The notes below the pieces were generated by a model. The model was not told the origin of the DNA. It made no database searches and worked only from the letters and a program-made list of their open reading frames with translations. A stretch of 5,816 bases of DNA from JAGDVO01 sp964590075 [NCBI: uncultured Aquificales bacterium]. Its GTDB lineage: Bacteria > Thermosulfidibacterota > Thermosulfidibacteria > Thermosulfidibacterales. Of the stretch, positions 1 through 5,816 are shown in pieces. The translations under genes were made by a program, and so were the position numbers. Position 1 is the stretch's first letter. Each line of letters opens with the position of its first letter. The stretch is from positions 1 to 5,816 of the forward strand of contig CAZPXS010000020.1 in assembly GCA_964590075.1 (NCBI GenBank), written 5' to 3'.

Positions 1-13
1 TTACACATAAATC

Positions 14-41
14 TTGACACGACCCGTTAAGGGGATATAGT
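14..41 (+). promoter_or_regulatory. Sigma-A-type promoter of the glycan operon
   Basis: A perfect TTGACA -35 hexamer lies at 14-19 and a TATAGT -10 hexamer (5 of 6 to consensus) at 36-41, separated by 16 bp. The bases before the -35 (1-13) are A/T-rich, unlike the rest of the window. Transcription would be expected to begin about 7 nt after the -10, at position 48 or 49, which is the A of the ATG chosen for the first gene. The mRNA would then be leaderless or nearly so, a arrangement common in the Deinococcus-Thermus group. The promoter would serve all five genes, since none of them has a gap in front of it. The match is read directly from the sequence; activity and start point are inferred. 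Confidence 0.75.
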
Positions 42-48
42 GAGGCCT

Positions 49-1443
49 ATGAGGGTAGCCGTCGTTGGAAGCGGATATGTCGGCCTGGTCACGGCAGTAA
101 GCCTGGCTTATCTGGGGAACCGGGTGGTGGGGGTGGATGTGGACGGGGACAAAGTGGCGGCCTTAAACCGGGGCAAGCCTCCTTTCTACGAACCCCACCT
201 GGAGGAAATGCTGGTCCTGGCGCGGCCAAACCTGAGCTTCACCACGCGCTACGAGGAAGCAATACCCCAGGCTCAGGTGGTCTTCATCGCGGTGGGTACG
301 CCCTCTTCTCCTGACGGGGGTCCCGATCTGACCCAGGTCAAGCAGGCTGCCGAGGGTATCGGGCGCTCTTTAGGGGAGGGGTTTACCGTGGTGGTGAACA
401 AGTCTACGGTGCCTGTGGGAAGCGGCAACTACGTGGAGGCCCTGGTGCGCCGGGCCTTCCAGGAGGTGCACGGGGGCGAGCCGGACGGCCGTTTGGCGGT
501 AGCCTCCAACCCGGAGTTCCTGCGGGAGGGTCAGGCCTTCCACGATAGCTTCTATCCGGACCGGGTGGTGGTGGGCGCTGAGGACCGGAGAGCCATAGAA
601 GTTCTACGAGAGCTCTACGAGCCCATCCTGGAGCAGAGCTTTACCCCACCCCCCTTCCTCCCCCGGCCCGAGCGCATGGGGGCGGTGCCCTTCCTCACCA
701 CGGACCTGGCCTCAGCGGAGCTCATTAAGTACGGGGCGAATGCCTTCCTGGCCCTCAAGATCAGCTTCATCAACGAGCTGGCCCGCCTGGCCGATCGGGT
801 AGGGGCGGACATCCGGGAGGTGGCCCGGGGTATCGGCCTGGACCACCGCATCGGTCCCTGCTTCCTTCAGGCCGGGCTCGGCTGGGGGGGAAGCTGCTTC
901 CCCAAGGACACCGCGGCTCTTTTGGCCATGGGCCGGGAGTACGGCCTGAGCCTCCCCATCCTCGAGGCGGCCCGGGAGGTGAACTTCGGCCAGCGAGATC
1001 TCATCGCGGACAAACTGCTTGCGGAGCTAAAGACCTTAAAGGGGAAGACCATCGCCCTCCTCGGCCTGGCCTTCAAGCCCCATACCGACGACCTCCGGGA
1101 AAGCCCCGCCTTGGCCCTGGCAGACCTCCTCCTGAAGCGGGGCGCCTTCGTGCGGGCCCACGACCCGGTGGCCCTTCCCCGGGTCCGGCGGGAGGTGGCC
1201 CTTCCCTTGGAGTACGCCGAAACGCCTGAGGAAGCCCTTCGGAGAGCCGACGCCGTGGTCCTGGCCACGGACTGGCCGGAGTACCGCACCTGGCCTTGGG
1301 AGCGGCTTAGGGGCCTCCTTCGCGTGCCCCTGGTGGTGGACGGGCGGAATTTTCTTGACGGGAAAGCCTTGGCGGCCATGGGCTACCGTTACGTGGGCGT
1401 GGGCATCCCGGCCTTGGGTATATTGAGCAAGGCGGAGGTCTGA
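49..1443 (+). CDS. ugd: UDP-glucose 6-dehydrogenase
   Basis: Cytoplasmic enzyme that oxidises UDP-glucose to UDP-glucuronate with two NAD+, supplying the substrate of the next gene. Numbered from ATG 49 (464 aa), it has an N-terminal NAD-binding Rossmann motif GSGYVG (residues 7-12), NPEFLREG from residue 154, the active-site Lys227 and Asn231 in ELIKYGAN, and the catalytic Cys283 with Asp287 in [10 protein letters not shown]-terminal UDP-binding Rossmann domain contains LGLAFKP and TDDLRES (about 338-353). The Lys-to-Cys spacing of 56 matches, from memory, that of the Streptococcus pyogenes enzyme. A Pro-rich stretch at 199-209 makes the segment before Lys227 several residues longer than in that enzyme. 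A GTG at position 40 would add MRP and has AAGGGG (29-34) upstream, but it lies inside the -10 region of the promoter, so ATG 49 is preferred. The stop overlaps the next start by 1 nt. Function is secure; the start is moderately certain. Confidence 0.95.
   Translation: MRVAVVGSGYVGLVTAVSLAYLGNRVVGVDVDGDKVAALNRGKPPFYEPHLEEMLVLARPNLSFTTRYEEAIPQAQVVFIAVGTPSSPDGGPDLTQVKQAAEGIGRSLGEGFTVVVNKSTVPVGSGNYVEALVRRAFQEVHGGEPDGRLAVASNPEFLREGQAFHDSFYPDRVVVGAEDRRAIEVLRELYEPILEQSFTPPPFLPRPERMGAVPFLTTDLASAELIKYGANAFLALKISFINELARLADRVGADIREVARGIGLDHRIGPCFLQAGLGWGGSCFPKDTAALLAMGREYGLSLPILEAAREVNFGQRDLIADKLLAELKTLKGKTIALLGLAFKPHTDDLRESPALALADLLLKRGAFVRAHDPVALPRVRREVALPLEYAETPEEALRRADAVVLATDWPEYRTWPWERLRGLLRVPLVVDGRNFLDGKALAAMGYRYVGVGIPALGILSKAEV
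1434..1438 (+). promoter_or_regulatory. Ribosome binding site of the UDP-xylose synthase gene
   Basis: GGAGG lies inside the last codons of ugd, 4 nt before ATG 1443. It supports this start and re-initiation by ribosomes finishing ugd, because the ugd TGA shares its A with the ATG (TGATG). The spacing is on the short side. Confidence 0.6.
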
Positions 1444-2378
1444 TGCGGGTCCTTCTCACGGGCGCTGCGGGCTTCCTGGGGAGCCATCTGGCGGAGAGGC
1501 TCCTTAAGGAGGGGTGCGAGGTCATTGGGGTGGATAACCTCTCCACGGGGCAGAGGCGGAACCTGGACCGCCTTGTGGCCTATCCCGGTTTTCACTTCCT
1601 CCAGGCAGACGTGGCCCGGCCCCTCGAGGTGGAAGGCCCGCTGGACTGGGTGCTCCACTTTGCCTCTCCCGCTTCTCCTCCCCGCTACCTAAAGCTTCCC
1701 ATCCCCACCCTGTTGGTGAACGCCGAAGGGACCCGGCACCTCCTGGACCTGGCCCTTAAGAAGGGGGCCCGCTTCTTCCTCGCCTCCACCAGCGAGGTCT
1801 ATGGGGACCCCTTGGTCCATCCCCAGCCCGAAAGTTACTGGGGAAACGTGAACCCCGTGGGGCCCCGCGCGGTCTACGACGAGGGGAAGCGCTACGCCGA
1901 GGCCCTCGTTACCGCCTACCACACCCACTTTGGCCTGCCGGTGCGCATCGTGCGCATCTTTAACACCTACGGGCCCTATATGGACCCCGAAGACGGGCGG
2001 GTGGTGACGAACTTCATTACCCAGGCCCTTAAGGGCGAGCCCCTTACCGTCTATGGGGATGGTTCTCAGACCCGAAGCTTTTGCTACGTAGACGACCTTG
2101 TAGAGGGGATTGTGCGGCTCATGGAGGTGGACTACGCCGGGCCGGTGAACCTGGGGAACCCGGAGGAGTACACGGTGCTGGAGCTCGCCCGCCTCGTCAA
2201 GGAGATCACCCACAGCCCCTCGGAGATCGTCTTCAAGCCCCTGCCCCAGGACGACCCCAAGCAGCGGAGGCCCGATATCTCCCTGGCCAGACGCCTTTTG
2301 GGCTGGGAGCCCCGGGTGCCGGTGCGCCAAGGGCTTGAAAGGACCGTCGCGCACTTTGCCAGTTTGGTGAAAAGATGA
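1443..2378 (+). CDS. uxs: UDP-glucuronate decarboxylase (UDP-xylose synthase)
   Basis: Extended short-chain dehydrogenase that converts UDP-glucuronate to UDP-xylose and CO2 with bound NAD+, through a 4-keto intermediate. The 311-residue protein begins with the cofactor motif GAAGFLG (7-13) and the ribose-binding acidic turn VDNLSTG. It then shows [24 protein letters not shown] with Ser117 and Glu118, and the active-site YDEGK with Tyr145 and Lys149. [31 protein letters not shown] and QRRPDIS with Arg275 follow. The Ser-Glu-Tyr-Lys-Arg set and the [18 protein letters not shown] context are typical of UXS enzymes rather than of UDP-glucose or UDP-glucuronate 4-epimerases. Length is usual for bacterial UXS, and there is no membrane anchor. 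Its position directly after ugd fits a two-step UDP-glucose to UDP-xylose route. UDP-xylose often feedback-inhibits UGD in other organisms; whether it does here is unknown. The gene overlaps the next one by 4 nt (ATGA). Confidence 0.93.
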   Translation: MRVLLTGAAGFLGSHLAERLLKEGCEVIGVDNLSTGQRRNLDRLVAYPGFHFLQADVARPLEVEGPLDWVLHFASPASPPRYLKLPIPTLLVNAEGTRHLLDLALKKGARFFLASTSEVYGDPLVHPQPESYWGNVNPVGPRAVYDEGKRYAEALVTAYHTHFGLPVRIVRIFNTYGPYMDPEDGRVVTNFITQALKGEPLTVYGDGSQTRSFCYVDDLVEGIVRLMEVDYAGPVNLGNPEEYTVLELARLVKEITHSPSEIVFKPLPQDDPKQRRPDISLARRLLGWEPRVPVRQGLERTVAHFASLVKR

Positions 2379-3631
2379 GCTTCCTGGCCCGCCTTTTCCG
2401 AGCGCGTCCCGCCTGGCTCCGGTGGGCAGGGCGGGGGTTTTGGGCAGTGGTGGACCAGGCCCTTTTCGCCGGGACCAACTTCCTTGTAGGCATACTTTTG
2501 GCTCGCTGGCTGGAGCCCGCCGCCTACGGGGCCTTCTCCGTGGCCTACTCGGTCTTCCTCCTCCTTGGCACCCTACATACCGCCCTCTGGACCGAGCCCA
2601 TGATGGTGTACGGCTCTGGGCGGTTCCGGGATACCTTTGCTTCCTACCAGCAGGTGCTGATCGGCTACCACTGGCGCTTTGGGGTAGTTCTGGCTGTAGG
2701 TTTTCTCCTGGCCGCGACCGGGTTTGGGGCTGCGGGGCAGCGGGAGATGGCCCTAAGCTTTTTGGGCCTCGCCTTCGCGGCGCCGACGGTCCTTTACCTC
2801 TGGCTGGTGCGCCGGGGAGCCTACGTGCTCTTGGAGCCGCGGCTCGCGGCCTACGGCGGGGCCGCCTACTTGGCCTTGTACCTGGGCTTTTCGCTTCTTT
2901 TCCTGTGGGGAGGCGCCCTCAACGAGGCCACGGCCTTCCTCGCCATGGCCCTGGCTGCTCTCCTGGCGGCGGAGGGAATCCGCCTGCTCCTCAAGGCTGG
3001 GGCCGACCGAGCGGTAGACCCCGGGGAGATCCGGGAGCTCCACTGGGGTTACGGCCGCTGGGCCCTTTTGGCCGGGATGCTTTCGTGGGTTCCGGGCAAT
3101 CTCCCCCTGGTTGCGCTTGGGGGGTTAAAGGGATTGGAGGCGGCCGCTGTGTTCCGTGCAGCCTATAACCTTTTCATGCCGGTCCTGCACTTTCAGACGG
3201 CCCTAAACGCCCTTTTTTTCCCCCTCATCGCTAGAGCGGTTCACCGGCAAGGCGAAGCGTATGCCCGGCGTTGGATTTGGAGGATAGTTCTAGTACACCT
3301 TGTGCCGGCAAGCGCCTATATTCTGCTTGGGCTTTTCGCTGGTCCCCTGACCCATTGGCTCTATGGAGGGCGCTATCCGGAGGTGGCAAGCTTGTTCCTT
3401 TGGATGCTTCCCTGGCCTATCTTTGCGGCCTTCTCCAATGCCTTGGAGGCATGGTTCCGTAGTCTAGAGCGTCCCCAGATCATAGCCAGGGCCTACGCCG
3501 TTTCGGCAGCCGTGACCATCTTGGGCCTAGCGGCTATAGGTCTTTGGGAGGTTCATGGAGCGGTCGGCCTCTTGCTCGCGGCCAAAGTCGCCTTGGTCCT
3601 GGTGCTCTCTCATAGGTGGGCCGATGGCTAG
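2375..3631 (+). CDS. Wzx-type polysaccharide flippase (MOP superfamily membrane protein)
   Basis: Integral membrane protein of 418 aa, probably a flippase moving a lipid-linked oligosaccharide from the cytoplasmic to the outer face of the membrane. A short basic N-terminus (residues 1-20, Arg-rich) precedes about 12 hydrophobic segments, roughly at 22-44, 50-72, 101-121, 126-146, 158-178, 184-206, 228-250, 257-285, 302-324, 335-356, 369-390 and 393-412. The first segment carries an [18 protein letters not shown] stretch, which resembles the LAR.L.P..YG.F signature common at this place in O-antigen and exopolysaccharide flippases. Length and topology fit that class, whose members share little other sequence. 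The start ATG 2375 overlaps the previous stop (ATGA), and a weak GGTGA (2366-2370) lies upstream. Neighbouring nucleotide-sugar and glycosyltransferase genes support the role. A different MOP-family substrate cannot be excluded, and the glycan moved cannot be read from the sequence. A run of seven T occurs at 3213-3219. Confidence 0.82.
   Translation: MSFLARLFRARPAWLRWAGRGFWAVVDQALFAGTNFLVGILLARWLEPAAYGAFSVAYSVFLLLGTLHTALWTEPMMVYGSGRFRDTFASYQQVLIGYHWRFGVVLAVGFLLAATGFGAAGQREMALSFLGLAFAAPTVLYLWLVRRGAYVLLEPRLAAYGGAAYLALYLGFSLLFLWGGALNEATAFLAMALAALLAAEGIRLLLKAGADRAVDPGEIRELHWGYGRWALLAGMLSWVPGNLPLVALGGLKGLEAAAVFRAAYNLFMPVLHFQTALNALFFPLIARAVHRQGEAYARRWIWRIVLVHLVPASAYILLGLFAGPLTHWLYGGRYPEVASLFLWMLPWPIFAAFSNALEAWFRSLERPQIIARAYAVSAAVTILGLAAIGLWEVHGAVGLLLAAKVALVLVLSHRWADG
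3614..3619 (+). promoter_or_regulatory. Ribosome binding site deciding the first GT4 start
   Basis: AGGTGG lies 4 nt before ATG 3624, inside the end of the flippase gene. An in-frame ATG at 3555 also has a purine-rich GGGAGG (3546-3551), only 3 nt away. The 23 residues it would add (with [11 protein letters not shown]) do not resemble a GT4 N-terminus, whereas translation from 3624 begins with the expected beta strand FRVILVGH. Confidence 0.5.
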
Positions 3632-4868
3632 GGATTTCCGCGTCATCCTGGTGGGCCATGCCATCTCTCCCCGGCTAGGCTCCGAGCCGGGGAACACCTG
3701 GAACTGGGCCTGGGAGCTTTCCCAGCACGTACCGGTGGAAGTCTTTGCCTTTCCCCAATACCGCAAGGAAGTGGAGGAGCACCTAGCAGAGAACCCCAAT
3801 CCGCGTTTGAAAATACGCTGGGTGACCCTTCGTGGGTTTGACCCCTGGCGCCCGGAGAAAGGGGAGCGGGGCATACGGCTCCACTATGTCTTGTGGTTGC
3901 GCGAGGTGTATAGGACGATTCGCGAGCTTACTGCGAACACGGACGGTCCTGTGGTGGTTCATCATGTAAGCTGGGGTAGCGTCAGTGTACCACCCCCTAT
4001 TCCCCAAGGGTTGGCCGCTGTCTGGGGTCCGGTAGGGGGAGGACAGGCGGCCCCATGGGCGTTTCGGGGGTTCTTTGGCCGGGAGTGGCTTGGGGAGGCG
4101 GTACGAGCCTTCCGGGTTAAGGCATTACCCTATCTGCCCCGGTGGCGTCAAGGAGTGGCCTCCGTTTCGCGTATCCTTGTCACCAATAGGGAGACAGAGG
4201 TGCTGCTCCGAAAGGCTGGGGCCCGTAACGTCCTTCCTTTCTTGGACTGCGGGGTTCCAAAAGGGTTTGGCTTATCCAAGCCGCCTAACCCTAAGGGCGA
4301 AAGGGTCTCCCCCCTCCGACTCCTTTGGGCCGGCCGCTTGGAGGCGCACAAGGCTCTTCTCCTGGCGTTGCGGGCTTTGGCCAGGCTCCAAGTTCCCGTG
4401 GAGCTTTGGGTGGCGGGGGACGGCCCCCTGCGGGCTGACTGGGAGGCAGAAGCTCGCCGGCTGGGATTGGAAGATCGGGTCCGCTTTTTCGGTCGAGTTC
4501 CCTGGGTTCAGATGCAGGAACTTTTTCGGAGCACAGACGCCTTTATCTTCACCAGTCTCCGTGACTCCTTTGGAAGCGTCGTCCTCGAGGCCATGGCCTT
4601 TGGGCTTCCGGTCATCGTGCCGGACCACCAAGGCGTGGGCACGTTCGTTCCAAACGAGGCCGGGATTAAGGTTCCCGTGACCACTCCAGAGACTACGATA
4701 GAAGGTTTTGCCCGGGCCATTGAACACATGGCTTTGGACCAAGAGGCGAGGAATAGGATGGCGCTTGCGGCTTGGCGCTTCGCCCAGGAAGAGCGCTGGG
4801 ATAAGCGCGCCGAACGTATGTTGAACATTTACGAGGAGCTTTTGCACGATGCGCATTGCCATCTTTGA
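3624..4868 (+). CDS. GT4-family glycosyltransferase, first of two
   Basis: A retaining, GT-B-fold glycosyltransferase of 414 aa, expected to add a sugar from a nucleotide donor to a lipid-linked glycan at the cytoplasmic membrane face. The N-terminal acceptor domain opens with FRVILVGH (5-12) and GSEPGNTWNWAWEL (19-32), and has WGPVGGGQ at 134-141. Both motifs recur in one group of GT4 enzymes. The C-terminal donor domain has LLWAGRLEAHKA (233-244; Arg238 and Lys243 as likely phosphate contacts), LWVAGDGPLR (261-270) and RVRFFGRVPW (285-294). SLRDSFGSVVLEAMAFGLPVI (311-331) holds the E-x7-E position as Asp314-x7-Glu322, a known variant. Start ATG 3624 gives an 8-nt overlap with the flippase gene; the end overlaps the next gene by 20 nt. 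GC is locally lower than in ugd (about 59 percent for 3781-4020 against 71 percent for 1081-1320 by hand count). Donor and acceptor sugars cannot be predicted; xylose or glucuronate are candidates only from context. Confidence 0.88.
   Translation: MARDFRVILVGHAISPRLGSEPGNTWNWAWELSQHVPVEVFAFPQYRKEVEEHLAENPNPRLKIRWVTLRGFDPWRPEKGERGIRLHYVLWLREVYRTIRELTANTDGPVVVHHVSWGSVSVPPPIPQGLAAVWGPVGGGQAAPWAFRGFFGREWLGEAVRAFRVKALPYLPRWRQGVASVSRILVTNRETEVLLRKAGARNVLPFLDCGVPKGFGLSKPPNPKGERVSPLRLLWAGRLEAHKALLLALRALARLQVPVELWVAGDGPLRADWEAEARRLGLEDRVRFFGRVPWVQMQELFRSTDAFIFTSLRDSFGSVVLEAMAFGLPVIVPDHQGVGTFVPNEAGIKVPVTTPETTIEGFARAIEHMALDQEARNRMALAAWRFAQEERWDKRAERMLNIYEELLHDAHCHL
3668..3693 (+). repeat. Perfect 9-bp inverted repeat inside the first GT4 gene
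   Basis: TCCCCGGCT (3668-3676) and its exact reverse complement AGCCGGGGA (3685-3693) flank an 8-nt loop. The mRNA could form a strong GC-rich hairpin about 45 nt after the start codon. No T-run follows, so it is not an intrinsic terminator. It encodes the SPRLGSEPG part of a conserved motif, so it may be only a by-product of coding constraint and high GC. Confidence 0.5.
4834..4838 (+). promoter_or_regulatory. Ribosome binding site of the second GT4 gene
   Basis: AGGAG within the end of the preceding gene lies 10 nt before ATG 4849. It supports that start even though it makes the two genes overlap by 20 nt. The spacing is slightly long. Confidence 0.55.
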
Positions 4869-5816
4869 CTACAAGGTCATCCCCACCAACCCCATCGGCT
4901 CCTGCCATCTCCGCATGATCCAGGGGCTTTGTAGGGAACACGATTTCACCGTCTTCGCGGTGGAGTTTGAAAACCCCTGCCCAGACCGGGTCCGCTTCGT
5001 CCGGGTACCGGCGCCCACCCGCCCCCTAGCCTTGCTTTTCCTGGCCTACCACCTGCTGGCGCCACTGGTGTACTTCCTGTATCGCCTACGCACTGGAGCC
5101 CGCTTTGACCTGGTGCAGATGGTAGAGAGCAACCTAAGCTTCGGTGACGTGGCTTACGTACACTTTTGCCACAGGGCTTACCTTAAACATCATTGGAAAG
5201 AGGCAGGGGCCAGGGGCCTGCGAGGGGTCTTGCGCTTCCTGGACCACTGGCTTCACGCCCTTGTAGAGCCTTGGGTTTTTCGCCGGGTCAAGCGCATCGT
5301 GGTGCCGTCCCAGGGGATTAAGCGGGAGCTAGAGGGGACGTACCCCGTCACAAGGGGTAAGATCACGGTCATACCTAACCCGGTGAGTCTGGAACGCATG
5401 GCGCGCCCCCCGGAGTTTGATCGGGAGGACTTCCGGCGCAAGCTGGAGGCGAGTCCCGAAGACGTGGTGCTGGTTTTCGTGGCCCTGGGGCACTTTGAGC
5501 GCAAGGGGTTGCCCCTCGTTCTGGAAGCCTTGAGGCAACTTGGGGACAAGCGGGTTAAGCTGTGGGTCGTGGGAGGGGAGGCCGATCTGGTAGCCTTCTG
5601 GCAGGGCCGGGCTCGGGAAATGGGCCTGGAGGAACAGGCCCATTTCCTTGGCATGCAACGCGACGTGCGTCCTTTTTTGTGGGGGGCGGATGCCTTTGTG
5701 TTTCCCTCCAGCTATGAGACTTTTTCCCTGGTTTCTGCAGAAGCGGCCGCGGCGGGGCTTCCTTTAATCGTAACCCCTCTTTACGGCGTGGAAGAGTACA
5801 TGCGGGACGGGGAGAC
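4849..5816 (+). CDS. GT4-family glycosyltransferase, second of two (3' end outside window)
   Basis: An open frame of 322 codons runs from ATG 4849 to the window edge with no stop, so the C-terminus is missing, probably by a few tens of residues. It encodes a GT-B-fold enzyme likely to add another sugar to the same glycan. The N-terminus MRIAIFDYKVIP is the usual first beta strand. A hydrophobic stretch at about 59-81 (PLALLFLAYHLLAPLVYFLY) may sit against the membrane. VHFCHRAYLKHHW (104-116) and IVVPSQGIKREL (150-161) follow in the acceptor half. The donor domain begins near VLVFVALGHFERKGLPLVLEAL (207-228), with Arg218 and Lys219 at the phosphate-binding site, then LWVVGGE, AHFLGMQRDV, and SSYETFSLVSAEAAAAGLPLI with the full E-x7-E pair Glu290/Glu298. 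There is no signal peptide. The protein differs clearly from the preceding GT4, so the pair is not a recent tandem duplication. Donor and acceptor are unknown. Confidence 0.87.
   Translation, partial: MRIAIFDYKVIPTNPIGSCHLRMIQGLCREHDFTVFAVEFENPCPDRVRFVRVPAPTRPLALLFLAYHLLAPLVYFLYRLRTGARFDLVQMVESNLSFGDVAYVHFCHRAYLKHHWKEAGARGLRGVLRFLDHWLHALVEPWVFRRVKRIVVPSQGIKRELEGTYPVTRGKITVIPNPVSLERMARPPEFDREDFRRKLEASPEDVVLVFVALGHFERKGLPLVLEALRQLGDKRVKLWVVGGEADLVAFWQGRAREMGLEEQAHFLGMQRDVRPFLWGADAFVFPSSYETFSLVSAEAAAAGLPLIVTPLYGVEEYMRDGE

Noticed and set aside
1-13. TAA at 8-10 as the stop codon of an upstream gene
   Set aside because: Only a few bases precede it, so no coding frame can be judged.
23-34. CCC-GTTAA-GGGG as a possible operator between -35 and -10
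   Set aside because: The arms are only three bases, which is expected by chance and too short to support a repressor site.
40-48. GTG start at position 40 for ugd, with AAGGGG at 29-34
   Set aside because: The spacing is plausible, but the GTG lies in the -10 region (36-41) of a strong promoter, and UGD proteins normally begin directly with M-R/K-V/I before the GxGxxG strand. It remains possible if another promoter lies upstream of the window.
884-890. G7 run next to the catalytic Cys codon of ugd
   Set aside because: It is explained by the conserved GWGGSC motif (GGC TGG GGG GGA) in high-GC DNA. There is no reason to propose slippage in an essential active-site segment.
1419-1424. TATATT as a possible internal -10 before uxs
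   Set aside because: There is no recognisable -35 at a suitable distance, and the nearest TTGACG (1355-1360) is far too distant. The genes are overlapped, so a separate promoter is not needed.
1689-2354. Long reverse-strand open frame opposite uxs, and similar ones opposite ugd and the GT4 genes
   Set aside because: These are antisense shadows common in high-GC coding DNA. Their products are low-complexity and show no family motifs, while the forward frames encode complete conserved enzymes.
2422-3168. Forward out-of-frame reading frame inside the flippase gene
   Set aside because: Its Gly-, Arg- and Pro-rich product with no domain is a frame-shifted artefact of GC-rich DNA. The main frame gives a clear multi-pass membrane protein.
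3555-3623. Upstream ATG extending the first GT4 protein by 23 residues
   Set aside because: The added residues are unlike a GT4 N-terminus, lie deep within the flippase gene, and read like an out-of-frame shadow of it.

Overview
The window is GC-rich with a strong preference for G or C at third codon positions. Its protein style (many Leu, Ala, Arg, Gly, Pro and Glu, few Lys and Asn) suggests a Thermus or close Deinococcus-Thermus relative. That assignment rests on composition and protein resemblance and is an inference; there is no rRNA or other taxonomic marker in the window.

Layout: a short non-coding leader (about 1-48) carries a near-consensus sigma-A-type promoter. Five same-strand genes follow without any intergenic gap: (1) UDP-glucose 6-dehydrogenase, 49-1443; (2) UDP-glucuronate decarboxylase (UDP-xylose synthase), 1443-2378; (3) a 12-segment membrane protein of the Wzx-type polysaccharide flippase class, 2375-3631; (4) a GT4-family glycosyltransferase, 3624-4868; (5) a second GT4-family glycosyltransferase from 4849, cut by the window end at 5816. 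Successive overlaps are 1, 4, 8 and 20 nt, so this is almost certainly one translationally coupled operon. There are no stretches of 300 bases without a gene, and I see no tRNA, rRNA, CRISPR array, insertion sequence or intrinsic terminator.

How the genes work together: gene 1 oxidises UDP-glucose to UDP-glucuronate, and gene 2 decarboxylates that to UDP-xylose. The two GT4 enzymes would build a lipid-linked oligosaccharide on the cytoplasmic face of the membrane, and the flippase would move it outward. This is the front part of a Wzx/Wzy-style exopolysaccharide or cell-surface glycan locus. A polymerase, an initiating sugar-phosphate transferase and chain-length or export proteins are not in the window and may lie downstream.

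I found no convincing undescribed system. The points most worth a second look are the promoter placement that predicts a leaderless ugd mRNA, the implied xylose-containing surface glycan, a patch of lower GC in the first GT4 gene, and a strong hairpin just inside that gene.
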